DNA of 64,000 nucleotides from Crossiella sp. SN42. Its GTDB lineage: Bacteria; Actinomycetota; Actinomycetes; Mycobacteriales; Pseudonocardiaceae. Shown one piece after another: positions 24,217 to 33,800 of this stretch. A program made the translations under genes and the position numbers. How positions within the stretch are numbered: the first letter of the stretch is position 1; each line of letters starts with the position of its first letter. The stretch covers positions 62,001 to 126,000 of the forward strand of contig NZ_JAMHIV010000017.1 in NCBI RefSeq assembly GCF_023897065.1, given 5' to 3'. Below the pieces are notes generated by a model. It ran no database searches. It saw only the letters and a program-made list of their open reading frames with translations, and was not told the DNA's origin.

Positions 24217-25338
24217 ATGATGCGATCGGTCCGTCTGGCCGCCGCGGTGTTGCTGGGGCTCGTCTTCGCGCTACCGGGAACCGCTGTGGCCCAACAGGTT
24301 CCGGTCCTGTCCACGGACCGGGCCAGCGGCCTGGACCCGGCGGGGGAGCGCATCGTGGTGCGCGGCGCCGGGTTCGCCGCGCAGAGCACGCTGGCCCTGG
24401 GCGCCTGGTCCGGCAGCACCGCCGACCCGGCCGGACCGGCCACCATCACCACCGGTGCCGACGGCGGTTTCGCGGCCGAACTGCTGGTCAGCCCGGCCTT
24501 CGTGCCCGAGGGCAGCCCGATCGAGCTGCGGGTGAGCGTGGCCGGAGTGGCCCCGCTGCCACTGAAGTTCGGCGTGAACTCGCCAGCCACCACGCCGAGC
24601 AGTCCGCCGTCGAGCAGCCCGCCACCCGCCGCGACCTCCAGCGCCGCGCCGAGTGTCGACGTCAACCGCCGCGAGGCCGCCCCGCAGGCCGAGACCACCG
24701 CGAGCCCGAAGCTGTCCGCCTCCAAAACCCAGGGCCTCAAAGCCGCGGGGGAGAAGGTCACCGTCACCGGCTCCGGGTACAACGAGGCCAAGGGCATCTA
24801 CGTGGCCGTCTGCGTGGACAACGGCCCCGGCAAGCAGCCGACGCCCTGCCTCGGCGGCGTCGACATGTCCGGCAAGAACGGCAACTCGGTCTGGATCTCC
24901 AGCAACCCGCCGCCCTACGGCAAGGACCTGGCCAAGCCCTACGGCCCCGGCGGCACCTTCTCCGTCGAGCTGACCGTGACCGCCAAGGACGAGTACACCG
25001 ACTGCGCCGTGCTCAAGTGCGCCATCGTCAGCCGCGCCGACCACACCCTGGGCGCGGACCGCAGCCAGGACGTCGTCCTGCCGATCACCTTCGGCGGCAA
25101 CGGAAACCCCGCGCCGACCACGACCGCCACCACCTCGCCCGGCGGAGGTGGCAGTGGCGGTGGCGACCAGCCGGGCGGCGGTACGGGCGGGACCGGCGGC
25201 ACCGGTGGTGGGCGGCCCGGGGGGCTGGCCAACACCGGCGCCGGGCCGATCCTGCCGATCGCCCTCGGCGGCCTGGCCCTGCTCGCCGGTGGCGCGTGCG
25301 CGCTCTACGCGGGCCGTCGAAGGTCCACTGTGGACTGA
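24217..25338 (+). CDS. LAXTG-anchored surface protein with tandem Ig-like and four-cysteine domains
   Basis: A 373-residue exported protein: signal peptide (about 1-25, ending TAVAQ), then an Ig-like domain without cysteines (about 27-125, ERIVVRGAGF). A Ser/Pro/Thr linker leads to the shared four-cysteine domain (about 170-290: VTVTGSGYNEAKGIYVAVC, PTPCLGGVD, TDCAVLKCAIVSRADH, DVVLPITF). A Gly-rich spacer, the sorting signal LANTGAGP, a membrane helix and a basic tail complete it. It is probably attached to the wall by a class E sortase. It is divergent from the HmuTUV operon across an iron box, so it should be induced by iron limitation together with it. A surface haem or iron-ligand receptor is the working hypothesis. 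The last codons hold the dispersed palindrome. Confidence 0.78.
   Translation: MMRSVRLAAAVLLGLVFALPGTAVAQQVPVLSTDRASGLDPAGERIVVRGAGFAAQSTLALGAWSGSTADPAGPATITTGADGGFAAELLVSPAFVPEGSPIELRVSVAGVAPLPLKFGVNSPATTPSSPPSSSPPPAATSSAAPSVDVNRREAAPQAETTASPKLSASKTQGLKAAGEKVTVTGSGYNEAKGIYVAVCVDNGPGKQPTPCLGGVDMSGKNGNSVWISSNPPPYGKDLAKPYGPGGTFSVELTVTAKDEYTDCAVLKCAIVSRADHTLGADRSQDVVLPITFGGNGNPAPTTTATTSPGGGGSGGGDQPGGGTGGTGGTGGGRPGGLANTGAGPILPIALGGLALLAGGACALYAGRRRSTVD
25323..25335. repeat. Dispersed 13-bp palindrome, copy 5
   Basis: Exact copy encoding the final Ser-Thr-Val-Asp of the LAXTG surface protein, with its last base three bases before the end of the stop codon. Confidence 0.85.
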
Positions 25339-25383
25339 GTAAATCGGTTGCCGGACGGGCACACCGCTGTCACCGTCGGTGGC

Positions 25384-26199
25384 GTGTCCGTTCTCCTGGC
25401 GCGGAAAGTCACCCTGTCCTTCGGTCCGCGGACCGTGCTCTCGGCGGTCGACCTCGATGTCTCGCCCGGTGACCGCGTCGGCCTGAGCGCGCCCAACGGG
25501 GTGGGCAAGTCCACCCTGCTCCGCGTGCTGGCCGGCGAGCTCCCGCCAGAGGAAGGCACGGTCACGCTGCGGCCGGGCGCGGTGCTCGCGCACCTGACCC
25601 AGGAGACCGACCCCAGGCCGGGCGAGTCGCTCGGCCCGCTCGACCTCACCATCGGCGGCGGCGAGCGCTGGCCGATCACCGGCCCCAACGGCAGCGGCAA
25701 GTCCACCCTCATCGGCGCGCTGCTGGGCCGGATCCCGTTGCTGGCCGGGGAAAGGTCGGTCGGCGCGAGCGTGGTGGTCGGCGAGGTGGACCAGCTCCGG
25801 CACACCTTCGACACCGAGGACAGCGCGCTGGCGGTGGTGATGGCCGCGACCGGCCTGCACGCCGAGCCGGCCCGCACCCTGCTGGCCAAGTTCCGCCTCG
25901 GCGCGGACGCCGTGCCGCGCCCCGCGCGCGAGCTCTCCCCCGGCGAGCGCACCAGGGCCGGACTCGCCGTGCTGCAAGCCAGGGGCACCACCTGCCTGGT
26001 GCTGGACGAGCCCACCAACCACCTCGAGCTGCCCGCCATCGAGCAGCTCGAACAGGCCCTCGCCGACTACCCCGGCACGCTGATCCTGATCACCCACGAC
26101 CGCAGGCTGGCCCAGGCGGTCCGGGTCGACCACGTGCTGGACGTGACGGCCGAGAGCGGGCGCCCCCGACTGGCACCCGCCCCCGACCTCGATAAATAG
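25384..26199 (+). CDS. ABC-F family ATPase with large internal in-frame deletion
   Basis: ABC-F proteins have two ABC domains in about 530-550 residues and act on ribosomes (antibiotic protection or translation rescue). This product has only 271. It starts normally (VSVLLARKVTLSFGPRTVL, Walker A APNGVGKST). After LAHLTQETDPRPGES it jumps straight into the second domain (LGPLDLTIGGGERW, Walker A GPNGSGKST, ELSPGERTRAG, Walker B LVLDEPTNHLEL). The first domain's signature and Walker B and the interdomain linker, roughly 250 residues, are missing without a frameshift. Switch His is present in ITHDRR. It may be a decaying gene or a half-size variant. The GTG at 25384 matches the usual family start; a TTG at 25348 would extend it by 12 residues. 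Confidence 0.75.
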   Translation: MSVLLARKVTLSFGPRTVLSAVDLDVSPGDRVGLSAPNGVGKSTLLRVLAGELPPEEGTVTLRPGAVLAHLTQETDPRPGESLGPLDLTIGGGERWPITGPNGSGKSTLIGALLGRIPLLAGERSVGASVVVGEVDQLRHTFDTEDSALAVVMAATGLHAEPARTLLAKFRLGADAVPRPARELSPGERTRAGLAVLQARGTTCLVLDEPTNHLELPAIEQLEQALADYPGTLILITHDRRLAQAVRVDHVLDVTAESGRPRLAPAPDLDK

Positions 26200-26225
26200 C
26201 TCAGTTTTCCGGCCCGCCAGCTGTG

Positions 26226-27725
26226 TTATCCGCCAACGGCCCAGGTATGCACCGGCTCACCCGAGTGCATCAGCTCCAGGTACCGCCGCAGCATCCCGGT
26301 CAGCGCCGCCTCCCGGTCCAGCCCCCTGCTCTCCAGCCGGGCCACCGTCTCCCGCTGCCAGGTCGACCCGGTCCGCCGCGCCACGCACCGCTGCTCGATC
26401 ACGCCGAGGTAGCGCTCGCGCGCGGCGTCGGAGACCCCGCACAGCCGCAGGCCCTCGTGCGCCATCGGCAGCAGCCGCCGCAGCACCAGCTCATCCGGCG
26501 GGATCCAGCCGATGCCCGGCCAGTACAGCTGCGCGTTCATCCCGTGCCGGGCGCCGCTGTAGAGGTTCTCCTCGGCCGCCTGGAAGGACATCTGGGTCCA
26601 CACCGGCCGGTCCTGCGCGGTCAGCGCCCGCTGCGCGCCGTAGAAGAAGGCCGCGTTGGCCAGCACGTCCAGCACGGTCGGGCCCGCGGGCAGCACCCGG
26701 TTCTCCACCCGCAGGTGCGGCACCCCGTCCACGATGTCGTAGACCGGCCGGTTCCACCGCCAGATGGTGCCGTTGTGCAGCCGCAGCTCGGACAGCTTCG
26801 GCGCCCTCCCGGCGGCCAGCGCCTCCAGCGGGTCCTCCGGCTCGGTCTCCGGCAGCAGCGCCGGGAAGTAGCGGACGTTCTCCTCGAACAGGTCGAAGAT
26901 GGAGGTGATCCACCGTTCGCCGAACCACACCCGTGGCCGAACCCCCTGGTTCTTCAGCTCCTGGGGGCGGGTGTCGGTGGCCTGCTCGAACATCGGGATC
27001 CGGGTCTCGTGCCAGAGCGCCTTGCCCAGCAGGAACGGCGAGTTCGCGGCCAGGGCGACCTGCACCCCGGCCAGGCACTGCGCGGCGTTCCAGTGCGCGG
27101 CGAAGTCGTTCGGCTCCACCTGCAGGTGCAGCTGCACCGAGGTGCAGGAGGACTCCGGCAGGATCGAGTCGGTGTAGCTGCGCAGCCGTTCGGGGCCCTT
27201 GCCCGGCATCGGCGCGCCCTCCATGTCCAGCAGCATCTCCTCGCCGCGCGCGCCGAAGATCTGCGCGTTCAGCAGGGAGTAGCGCGGACTCGTGGACAGC
27301 CACCGCGGATCGAAGTGCTCCCGGCGCAGCGTGGGCAGCATGCCGATCATGGCCAGCGCGGCGCCCGCGTCGTGCGCCTTGCCGTCGGCGGCGTCCAGCT
27401 GCTGGCGCAGCTCCTCTTCCAGCTCCAGCGCCTCGTCCCCGGCCAGCGGCCGCGGCGCGACGTTGATCTCGATGTTGTACTGACCTAGCTCGGTCTGGAA
27501 AGCAGGGTCGGAGATCTTCTCCAGGACCACCGTGTTGGCCATGGCAGGACGCAGCGTCTCGTCGACGAGGTTCAACTCGATCTCCAGGCCCATCTGCTGC
27601 CGGGGGAAGGAGAAGTGGTTCTCGGCGAGCATCCGGGCGAGCGCGTCCAGGCAGCGCTGGACCTTGTCCCGATATCGCTGACGATCCTCCCTGGTGAACG
27701 TCCGGTTGGTCACGTCCCTTCCCAT
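26226..27725 (-). CDS. Glutamate-cysteine ligase family 2 protein
   Basis: A 499-residue cytosolic protein of the GCS2 ATP-grasp-related ligase family. It starts GRDVTNRTFTREDRQRYRDK and has MGLEIELNLVDE and QTELGQYNIEINVAPRPL, the Mg-ATP and glutamate site motifs. The family ligates glutamate to cysteine or another amine. Actinomycetes use mycothiol rather than glutathione, so the true product in this organism is uncertain. The ATG at 27725 has GGAGG five bases upstream; upstream in-frame codons are ignored. It stands alone, divergent from the SpoU methyltransferase with about 215 bp between starts. Confidence 0.85.
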   Translation of the reverse strand: MGRDVTNRTFTREDRQRYRDKVQRCLDALARMLAENHFSFPRQQMGLEIELNLVDETLRPAMANTVVLEKISDPAFQTELGQYNIEINVAPRPLAGDEALELEEELRQQLDAADGKAHDAGAALAMIGMLPTLRREHFDPRWLSTSPRYSLLNAQIFGARGEEMLLDMEGAPMPGKGPERLRSYTDSILPESSCTSVQLHLQVEPNDFAAHWNAAQCLAGVQVALAANSPFLLGKALWHETRIPMFEQATDTRPQELKNQGVRPRVWFGERWITSIFDLFEENVRYFPALLPETEPEDPLEALAAGRAPKLSELRLHNGTIWRWNRPVYDIVDGVPHLRVENRVLPAGPTVLDVLANAAFFYGAQRALTAQDRPVWTQMSFQAAEENLYSGARHGMNAQLYWPGIGWIPPDELVLRRLLPMAHEGLRLCGVSDAARERYLGVIEQRCVARRTGSTWQRETVARLESRGLDREAALTGMLRRYLELMHSGEPVHTWAVGG

Positions 27726-27941
27726 GCCGCCTCCCAATCGGTCGGCTGGTTTGGCCGGGCACACCAGCGGCGTCGCGAAGGCCCACCGTGACACAGCGTT
27801 TCCCGGCCTCGCCAGCCGCCAAACCGGTGCTCTCTGTTACATCGTCTTAACCAACAGCGACAAAGCGCTGGTCAACGCTTTCTTCGCGACGCAACGTTAC
27901 TGGACAGTCTCTCTCAAACCGTGGGATGGCACACTGATCGG

Positions 27942-28748
27942 GTGGTGCAGGTGATCCAGATCGACGACCCGGCCGACGAGCGTCTCAACGACTTCCGCGA
28001 CCTGTCTACCGCCGACCGGCGGCCGGACCGGCCCGGCGGCCGCGGCCTGGTGCTGGCCGAGGGCGTCGTGGTGGTCGAGCGCCTGCTCGCCTCGCCCTAC
28101 CCGGTGCGCGCCCTGCTCGGCGTCCAGCGGCGCATCGAGGCCCTGGCCGACCAGCTCGAACCAGTGGCCGCGCCGGCGTACGTGACCAGCGCGGAGATCA
28201 TGGCCGAGGTGGTCGGCTTCCACCTCAACCGCGGCGTGCTGGCCAGCGCGGACCGCGCGCCCATGCCCGCGCTGCCGGAACTGGCCGCCACCGCCCGCAG
28301 CCTGGCCGTGCTGGAAGGTGTCGGCGACCACGAGAACCTGGGCTCGATCTTCCGCAACGCGGCCGCGCTCGGCGTGGACGGCGTGCTGCTCGGCCCCGGC
28401 TGCTCGGACCCGCTGTACCGGCGCAGCGTCCGGGTCTCCATGGGCCACGTGCTGCGCGTCCCGTTCACCACCATCGAACCCTGGCCCGAGGGCCTGAAAA
28501 CCCTGCGCGACAACGGCTTCCGCCTCGCCGCCATGACCCCGAGGGCGGACGCCCTGCCGCTGCGGGAGGCCGTCGCCGGAGTCGAGAAGGTCGCGCTGCT
28601 GCTCGGCTCCGAGGGCCCCGGCCTCACCGAGGAGGCGATCACCGCCGCCGACCTGCCGGTCCGCATCCCGATGGCGGCGGGCGTCGATTCCCTCAACGTG
28701 GCAACAGCGGCCGCCGTGGCCTTCTACGAGATCGCCCAGGGCCACTAG
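27942..28748 (+). CDS. SpoU/TrmH family RNA 2'-O-methyltransferase
   Basis: A 268-residue SPOUT methyltransferase with the three conserved motifs: NLGSIFRNAAALGVDGVLL (motif 1), ALLLGSEGPGL (motif 2) and VRIPMAAGVDSLNVATAAAV (motif 3). These build the knotted SAM site, and the N-terminal domain (about 1-100) recognises RNA. It should methylate a ribose 2'-OH in rRNA or tRNA; the target nucleotide is not predictable. The GTG at 27942 is chosen because CACACT lies six bases upstream as a -10, giving a leaderless message; other GTGs at 27921, 27945 and 27951 are in frame. It is followed by DUF2537 and SepH genes, a conserved actinobacterial neighbourhood. Confidence 0.85.
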   Translation: MVQVIQIDDPADERLNDFRDLSTADRRPDRPGGRGLVLAEGVVVVERLLASPYPVRALLGVQRRIEALADQLEPVAAPAYVTSAEIMAEVVGFHLNRGVLASADRAPMPALPELAATARSLAVLEGVGDHENLGSIFRNAAALGVDGVLLGPGCSDPLYRRSVRVSMGHVLRVPFTTIEPWPEGLKTLRDNGFRLAAMTPRADALPLREAVAGVEKVALLLGSEGPGLTEEAITAADLPVRIPMAAGVDSLNVATAAAVAFYEIAQGH

Positions 28749-28759
28749 GCTCCGGCGAC

Positions 28760-29329
28760 GTGGAACTGCACGCCCGCGAAGCCCGCGCCGTCCTCCTCCG
28801 CCCGGACCAGCCGGAGGAGGTGGACCCCGGCACGCTGCCGCTGCCCGCGGGACTGCTGGAGGCCCTGCACGAGTGGGCCGAGGTGGCCGAGGCGGTGGAG
28901 CTGTCCGAAGGGGCGGGCGAGGCCGTCTACCAGCGCGGCAGGCACCTGGCCTGGCGGCTGGCCGGCGCGCTGGACACCCCGGTGCGGTACGTGGACCCGG
29001 TCTCCGGCGAGGCCGAGGAGATCCAGCCACCGCCACCCGTGCCCGCCCGCCCGGCGCCGCCGGCGGAGCCGACGCCGTGGGCCACCGGGCTGACCGTGAG
29101 CGTGTTCGTGGCCGCGATCGTGGTGGTCTCGATGGTGGCGCTGTCCCAGGGACTGAGCCAGGCCAGCCCGCTGCTCGCCTTCGGCGCGAACATCGTGATC
29201 GCGGGCGGTCTCGCGCCCTCGGTCTGGCTGGCCCGGCGCACCCCGGTGTGGCGCTGGGTGGCCTACGGCGTGGTCACCGGGATCGGCGTGGCGTGGCTGG
29301 CCCTGCTGCTCAGCTTGCTCGGGCCATAA
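28760..29329 (+). CDS. DUF2537 membrane protein
   Basis: A 189-residue protein with an N-terminal soluble half (about 1-100, including a Pro-rich stretch) and three membrane helices (about 108-130, 138-156, 165-187). This is the DUF2537 layout found next to spoU and sepH in actinobacteria. Function unknown. The GTG start lies eight bases after TAGGCT, a possible -10, so it may have its own promoter in addition to read-through from the gene 11 bp upstream. Confidence 0.75.
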   Translation: MELHAREARAVLLRPDQPEEVDPGTLPLPAGLLEALHEWAEVAEAVELSEGAGEAVYQRGRHLAWRLAGALDTPVRYVDPVSGEAEEIQPPPPVPARPAPPAEPTPWATGLTVSVFVAAIVVVSMVALSQGLSQASPLLAFGANIVIAGGLAPSVWLARRTPVWRWVAYGVVTGIGVAWLALLLSLLGP

Positions 29330-29347
29330 CCGGCGCTAGACCGGCCA

Positions 29348-29429
29348 AAGGGAAGAGCGTTCCTACCGCCTCGCTGTCACCGAGACCGGTGGACCCCTGC
29401 AGGTGGTCCGCGGAAGTCGCTCTCCCCTT
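29348..29429. terminator. Long imperfect hairpin between convergent DUF2537 and sepH
   Basis: AAGGGAAGAGCG (29348-29359) pairs with CGCTCTCCCCTT (29418-29429) with one mismatch, and an inner repeat around GGTGGACC and GGTGGTCC extends the fold. It probably terminates both convergent genes. Confidence 0.5.
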
Positions 29430-29450
29430 GTTCACGCCACGTGCGCTCCT

Positions 29451-30422
29451 CTAACCCCGCTGGGAACGCACGCCGAGTAAGACGTCCTCCCAGGAAGGCA
29501 CGATCGGGTGGTTCTTCCGACCGCGCTTACCTGCGGGCTCGGTCCGCCGTGCGGGGGCGTGCGTGCCCAGGTCGGTCTCCGCGGCCTCTGTCTTCTCGAC
29601 CTCTTCCGCCTGCACCGGCTCGGTCGGTTCGATCAGGGGCGCGTCGGCCTGCTGGGCCAGCTCCTCCGGAAGCGGCTCTGGCTGGTAGCGCTGACCGTTG
29701 CTCGCCGGGGCCTGCCGGGGCTCCACCACGGGCGGTGGCGGCGGCATGGACTCGTCGATCACGGGCAGGATCTTGGTGTCGCCGTCGAGCTCCAGCGCCT
29801 GCTGCGCGAGCGGGGTGATCGCGCGCACGGTGCGGAGCGGACGGCCTGGTGTCGGGTCGATCAGGTCCGCGGCGTGCTCGTCCAGCGGCGTGATGGTGCC
29901 GCCGTGCGCGCCCGGGTGGAAGATCCAGTGCGCCCGGTTGTCCGAGCGGCCCGCCCGCCAGCGCAGCTGGATGACCCACTTGCCGTCCTCGCCGCGCCAG
30001 GAGTCCCAGTGCGCCACGGCGTAGTCCTGGCCGCGCAGGCCGAAGCCGTGCGCCACCACCTCGCCGAGGGTCTGCACGTCCGGGCCGTCCTCGCGGAGCG
30101 GGTGCGCGCGCTGGGCGAGCTCCGCGGTGCGGGACCGCTCCAGCAGCACGGGGTAGGCGTAGCGCTCGACCCGCTGCGCCGGCAGCCCGGAGGCGGCGGC
30201 CACCTGCTCCACCGACTCACCGCCGCGGATGCGGGCCTGGATCTCGCGCGGGCGCATCTGGCTTTCCAGCTCGATCTGCGCCTGGCCGAGACGGGTGATG
30301 TCACCGCGGGCGGCGGCCTTGAGCCGCTCGTCGGCCGGGAGCGTGAAGCGTTCGCCGCGCTCGTCTTCGAGGACGAGCACCTGCGCGTCCTCGTCGAGCC
30401 CGACTACTCGCAGCGCTCGCAT
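29451..30422 (-). CDS. sepH: Septation protein SepH
   Basis: A 323-residue cell-division protein. The N-terminal DUF3071 domain (about 1-165) starts MRALRVVGLDEDAQVLVLED and includes a helix-turn-helix-like segment MRPREIQARIRGGESVEQVA that in Streptomyces SepH is needed to stimulate FtsZ assembly. A conserved region WRAGRSDNRAHWIFHPGA follows. The C-terminal half is Pro/Glu-rich and disordered, ending with a conserved basic peptide (RGRKNHPIVPSWEDVLLGVR). Context with DUF2537 and SpoU matches other actinobacteria. The ATG at 30422 is the only good start. Confidence 0.92.
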   Translation of the reverse strand: MRALRVVGLDEDAQVLVLEDERGERFTLPADERLKAAARGDITRLGQAQIELESQMRPREIQARIRGGESVEQVAAASGLPAQRVERYAYPVLLERSRTAELAQRAHPLREDGPDVQTLGEVVAHGFGLRGQDYAVAHWDSWRGEDGKWVIQLRWRAGRSDNRAHWIFHPGAHGGTITPLDEHAADLIDPTPGRPLRTVRAITPLAQQALELDGDTKILPVIDESMPPPPPVVEPRQAPASNGQRYQPEPLPEELAQQADAPLIEPTEPVQAEEVEKTEAAETDLGTHAPARRTEPAGKRGRKNHPIVPSWEDVLLGVRSQRG

Positions 30423-30592
30423 CGCGGCCTCCCGGAAACTTTCACCTCGCTAGCGGACACGGTATGTCGGCGAGCCTGCTTGACGGGGCAGGCGCGCCGA
30501 CACCACGACTATCTGCACCCGATCTTGCCTGATCGGGGCACAGGCTCGCACCCGCAAATCACAACGGTGTCACTTAGCGGGAGGTGACAGCC

Positions 30593-31813
<1,221 letters not shown>

Positions 31814-31833
31814 TTACCAGTGGGTGCCCCAGC

Positions 31834-32958
31834 TCACCCGTGCTGAATCGTCTCCCAGCCCTCGACCTCGTCCGGCTTGCGCGGCCCCGGTCCGAGGTAC
31901 TGCGCGGAGGGCCGGACCAGCCGCCCGGTGCGCTTCTGCTCCAGGATGTGCGCGGCCCAGCCCGCGGTGCGGGCGCAGGTGAACATCGCCGGCATCATGT
32001 GCGGCGGCACCTCGGCGAAGTCCAGGATCACCGCGGCCCAGAACTCCACGTTGGTCTCGATGGCCCGGTCCGGGCGGCGCTCGCGCAGCTCGGCCAGCGC
32101 GGCCTGCTCCAGTGCCGCGGCCACCTCGTAGCGGGCCGCGCCCAGCTCCTGGCAGGTCCGGCGGAGCACCCTGGCCCTCGGGTCCTCGGCCCGGTAGACC
32201 CGGTGGCCGAAGCCCATCAGCCGTTCCTTGCGGTCCAGGATGTCGGCGACCACCTTGCGCGCGTCGCCGGAGCGCTCCACCGCCTCGATCATCGGCAGCA
32301 CCCGCGCGGGCGCGCCGCCGTGCAGCGGGCCGGACATCGCGCCGATCGCGCCGGAGAGGCAGGCCGCCACGTCCGCGCCGGTGGAGGCGATCACCCTGGC
32401 GGTGAAGGTGGAGGCGTTGAGGCCGTGCTCGGCCGCGGACACCCAGTAGGCGTCCACCGCCTTGACGTGCCTGGGGTCGGGCTCGCCGCGCCAGCGGGTC
32501 ATGAACCGCTCGGTGACCGAGGAGCACTCGTCGATCCGGGACTGCGGCACCGCGGCCACGCCGATGCCGCGCGCGGACTGGGCCACATAGGACAGTGCCA
32601 TCACCGAGGCCCGCGCGGCGTTCTCCCGCGCCTGCTCGTCGGTGATGTCCAGCAGCGGCTGGTAACCCCAGATCGGGGCCAGCATGGCCAGCGCGGCCTG
32701 CACGTCCACCCGCACGTCGCCGGTGTGCACCGGGATCGGGAACGGTTCAGCGGGCGGCAGCCCGGCGCCGAAGCGGCCGTCCACCAGCAGCGCCCACACG
32801 TTGCCGAAGGTGACCGTGCCTGCCAGGTCCTCGATGTCCACGCCGCGGTAGCGCAGCGCGCCGCCGTCCCGGTCTGGCTCGGCGATCTGTGTCTGGAAGG
32901 CGACCACGCCCTCCAGGCCCGGCCGGAACGTCGGGTCGGCTGCCTGCTCCTGCACCAC
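31834..32958 (-). CDS. citA: Citrate synthase 2 (CitA-type)
   Basis: A 374-residue citrate synthase of the shorter actinobacterial type. It begins FRPGLEGVVAFQTQIAEPD. Catalytic regions visible are AAEHGLNAS (first His), SGPLHGGAPARVL (second His), MGFGHRVYRAEDPR and ETNVEFWAAVILDFAEVP. It condenses oxaloacetate and acetyl-CoA (in some members propionyl-CoA). The GTG at 32958 is chosen because GAGGGG precedes it by about eight bases and the length then matches the family; a further upstream start at 33036 is open. It is divergent from pdxH. A second, longer citrate synthase gene (gltA) is 14 kb away. Confidence 0.9.
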   Translation of the reverse strand: MVQEQAADPTFRPGLEGVVAFQTQIAEPDRDGGALRYRGVDIEDLAGTVTFGNVWALLVDGRFGAGLPPAEPFPIPVHTGDVRVDVQAALAMLAPIWGYQPLLDITDEQARENAARASVMALSYVAQSARGIGVAAVPQSRIDECSSVTERFMTRWRGEPDPRHVKAVDAYWVSAAEHGLNASTFTARVIASTGADVAACLSGAIGAMSGPLHGGAPARVLPMIEAVERSGDARKVVADILDRKERLMGFGHRVYRAEDPRARVLRRTCQELGAARYEVAAALEQAALAELRERRPDRAIETNVEFWAAVILDFAEVPPHMMPAMFTCARTAGWAAHILEQKRTGRLVRPSAQYLGPGPRKPDEVEGWETIQHG

Positions 32959-33131
32959 GTTGTGCCCCTCTCCCTGAGCGTTGGCGCCACCCTTCCGCGT
33001 GCGCGCGGTGTCGGCAATCACCTCCAGTGGTGGCATCCGTCACCACTCAGGCGGTTTCGCATTCGTGGATTTCGCCGTACGGTCCGCTGTCACGGTGCTA
33101 CGCGGGGTGCCCCGTCGGGGAGGAGTTCGAC

Positions 33132-33785
33132 ATGCCGGACGCCAACATCACACTCCCGGCGATGAGAGTGTCGTACGAGGCAGGAGCCTTGGACGAGACC
33201 TCGCTCGCCGGTACCTGGCACGAGCAGCTCCAGTTGTGGCTGACCGACGCGATCGGCGCGGGACTGCCCGAACCGAACGCGATGATCTTGGCGACATCGG
33301 ACACCGAGGGCCGACCGTCCTCACGCACCGTGTTGGCCAAGGGGCTTGATGCACGCGGACTGGTGTTCTTCACCAACTACACCTCCACCAAGAGTCACGA
33401 TCTGCTGGCGACGCGGTTCGCATCCGCGACTTTTCCCTGGTTCGCCATGCAGCGGCAGGCCACCGTGCGGGGCGCGGTGGAGCGGGTCAACGCGGCGGAG
33501 ACCGCGGAGTACTGGAACTCGCGGCCCCGGGGCTCGCAGCTGAGCGCGTGGGCCTCGCCGCAGTCGCGGGTGGTCAACGACCGGCACGCGCTGGAGAACG
33601 CGCTGAACATGGCCAAGCGCCGGTTCGCCGACGCCGAGCAGATCCCGGTGCCCCCGCACTGGGGCGGCTGGCGGATCCGGCCGGAGATGGTCGAGTTCTG
33701 GCAGGGCCGCAAGGACCGGATGCACGACCGGCTGCGCTTCCGGGCCAGCCGCGACGGCTGGCAGGTAGAGCGCCTGGCGCCGTGA
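33132..33785 (+). CDS. pdxH: Pyridoxamine 5'-phosphate oxidase
   Basis: A 217-residue FMN-dependent oxidase that makes pyridoxal 5'-phosphate. The signatures are PNAMILATSDTEGRPSSRTV, GLVFFTNYTSTKSHDL (FMN site), and the C-terminal WGGWRIRPEMVEFWQGRKDR with final RLAP. The ATG at 33132 has GGGAGGAG about six bases upstream. It lies divergently beside citA. A 164-bp hairpin element follows its stop by 16 bp. Confidence 0.95.
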   Translation: MPDANITLPAMRVSYEAGALDETSLAGTWHEQLQLWLTDAIGAGLPEPNAMILATSDTEGRPSSRTVLAKGLDARGLVFFTNYTSTKSHDLLATRFASATFPWFAMQRQATVRGAVERVNAAETAEYWNSRPRGSQLSAWASPQSRVVNDRHALENALNMAKRRFADAEQIPVPPHWGGWRIRPEMVEFWQGRKDRMHDRLRFRASRDGWQVERLAP

Positions 33786-33800
33786 GCGCCGCCTGAGCAT

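Noticed and set aside
18698-25338. Idea that the Hmu-type operon imports a siderophore
   Set aside because: The lipoprotein is closer to HmuT haem binders (DASRIIPLSGAISEVVF, His and Tyr ligand candidates) than to siderophore-binding proteins. Not excluded without biochemistry.
25348-25383. TTG at 25348 as start of the ABC-F-like gene
   Set aside because: The added residues do not resemble the family, and the GTG at 25384 begins the canonical first strand. Neither start has a convincing Shine-Dalgarno sequence, so this is a weak rejection.
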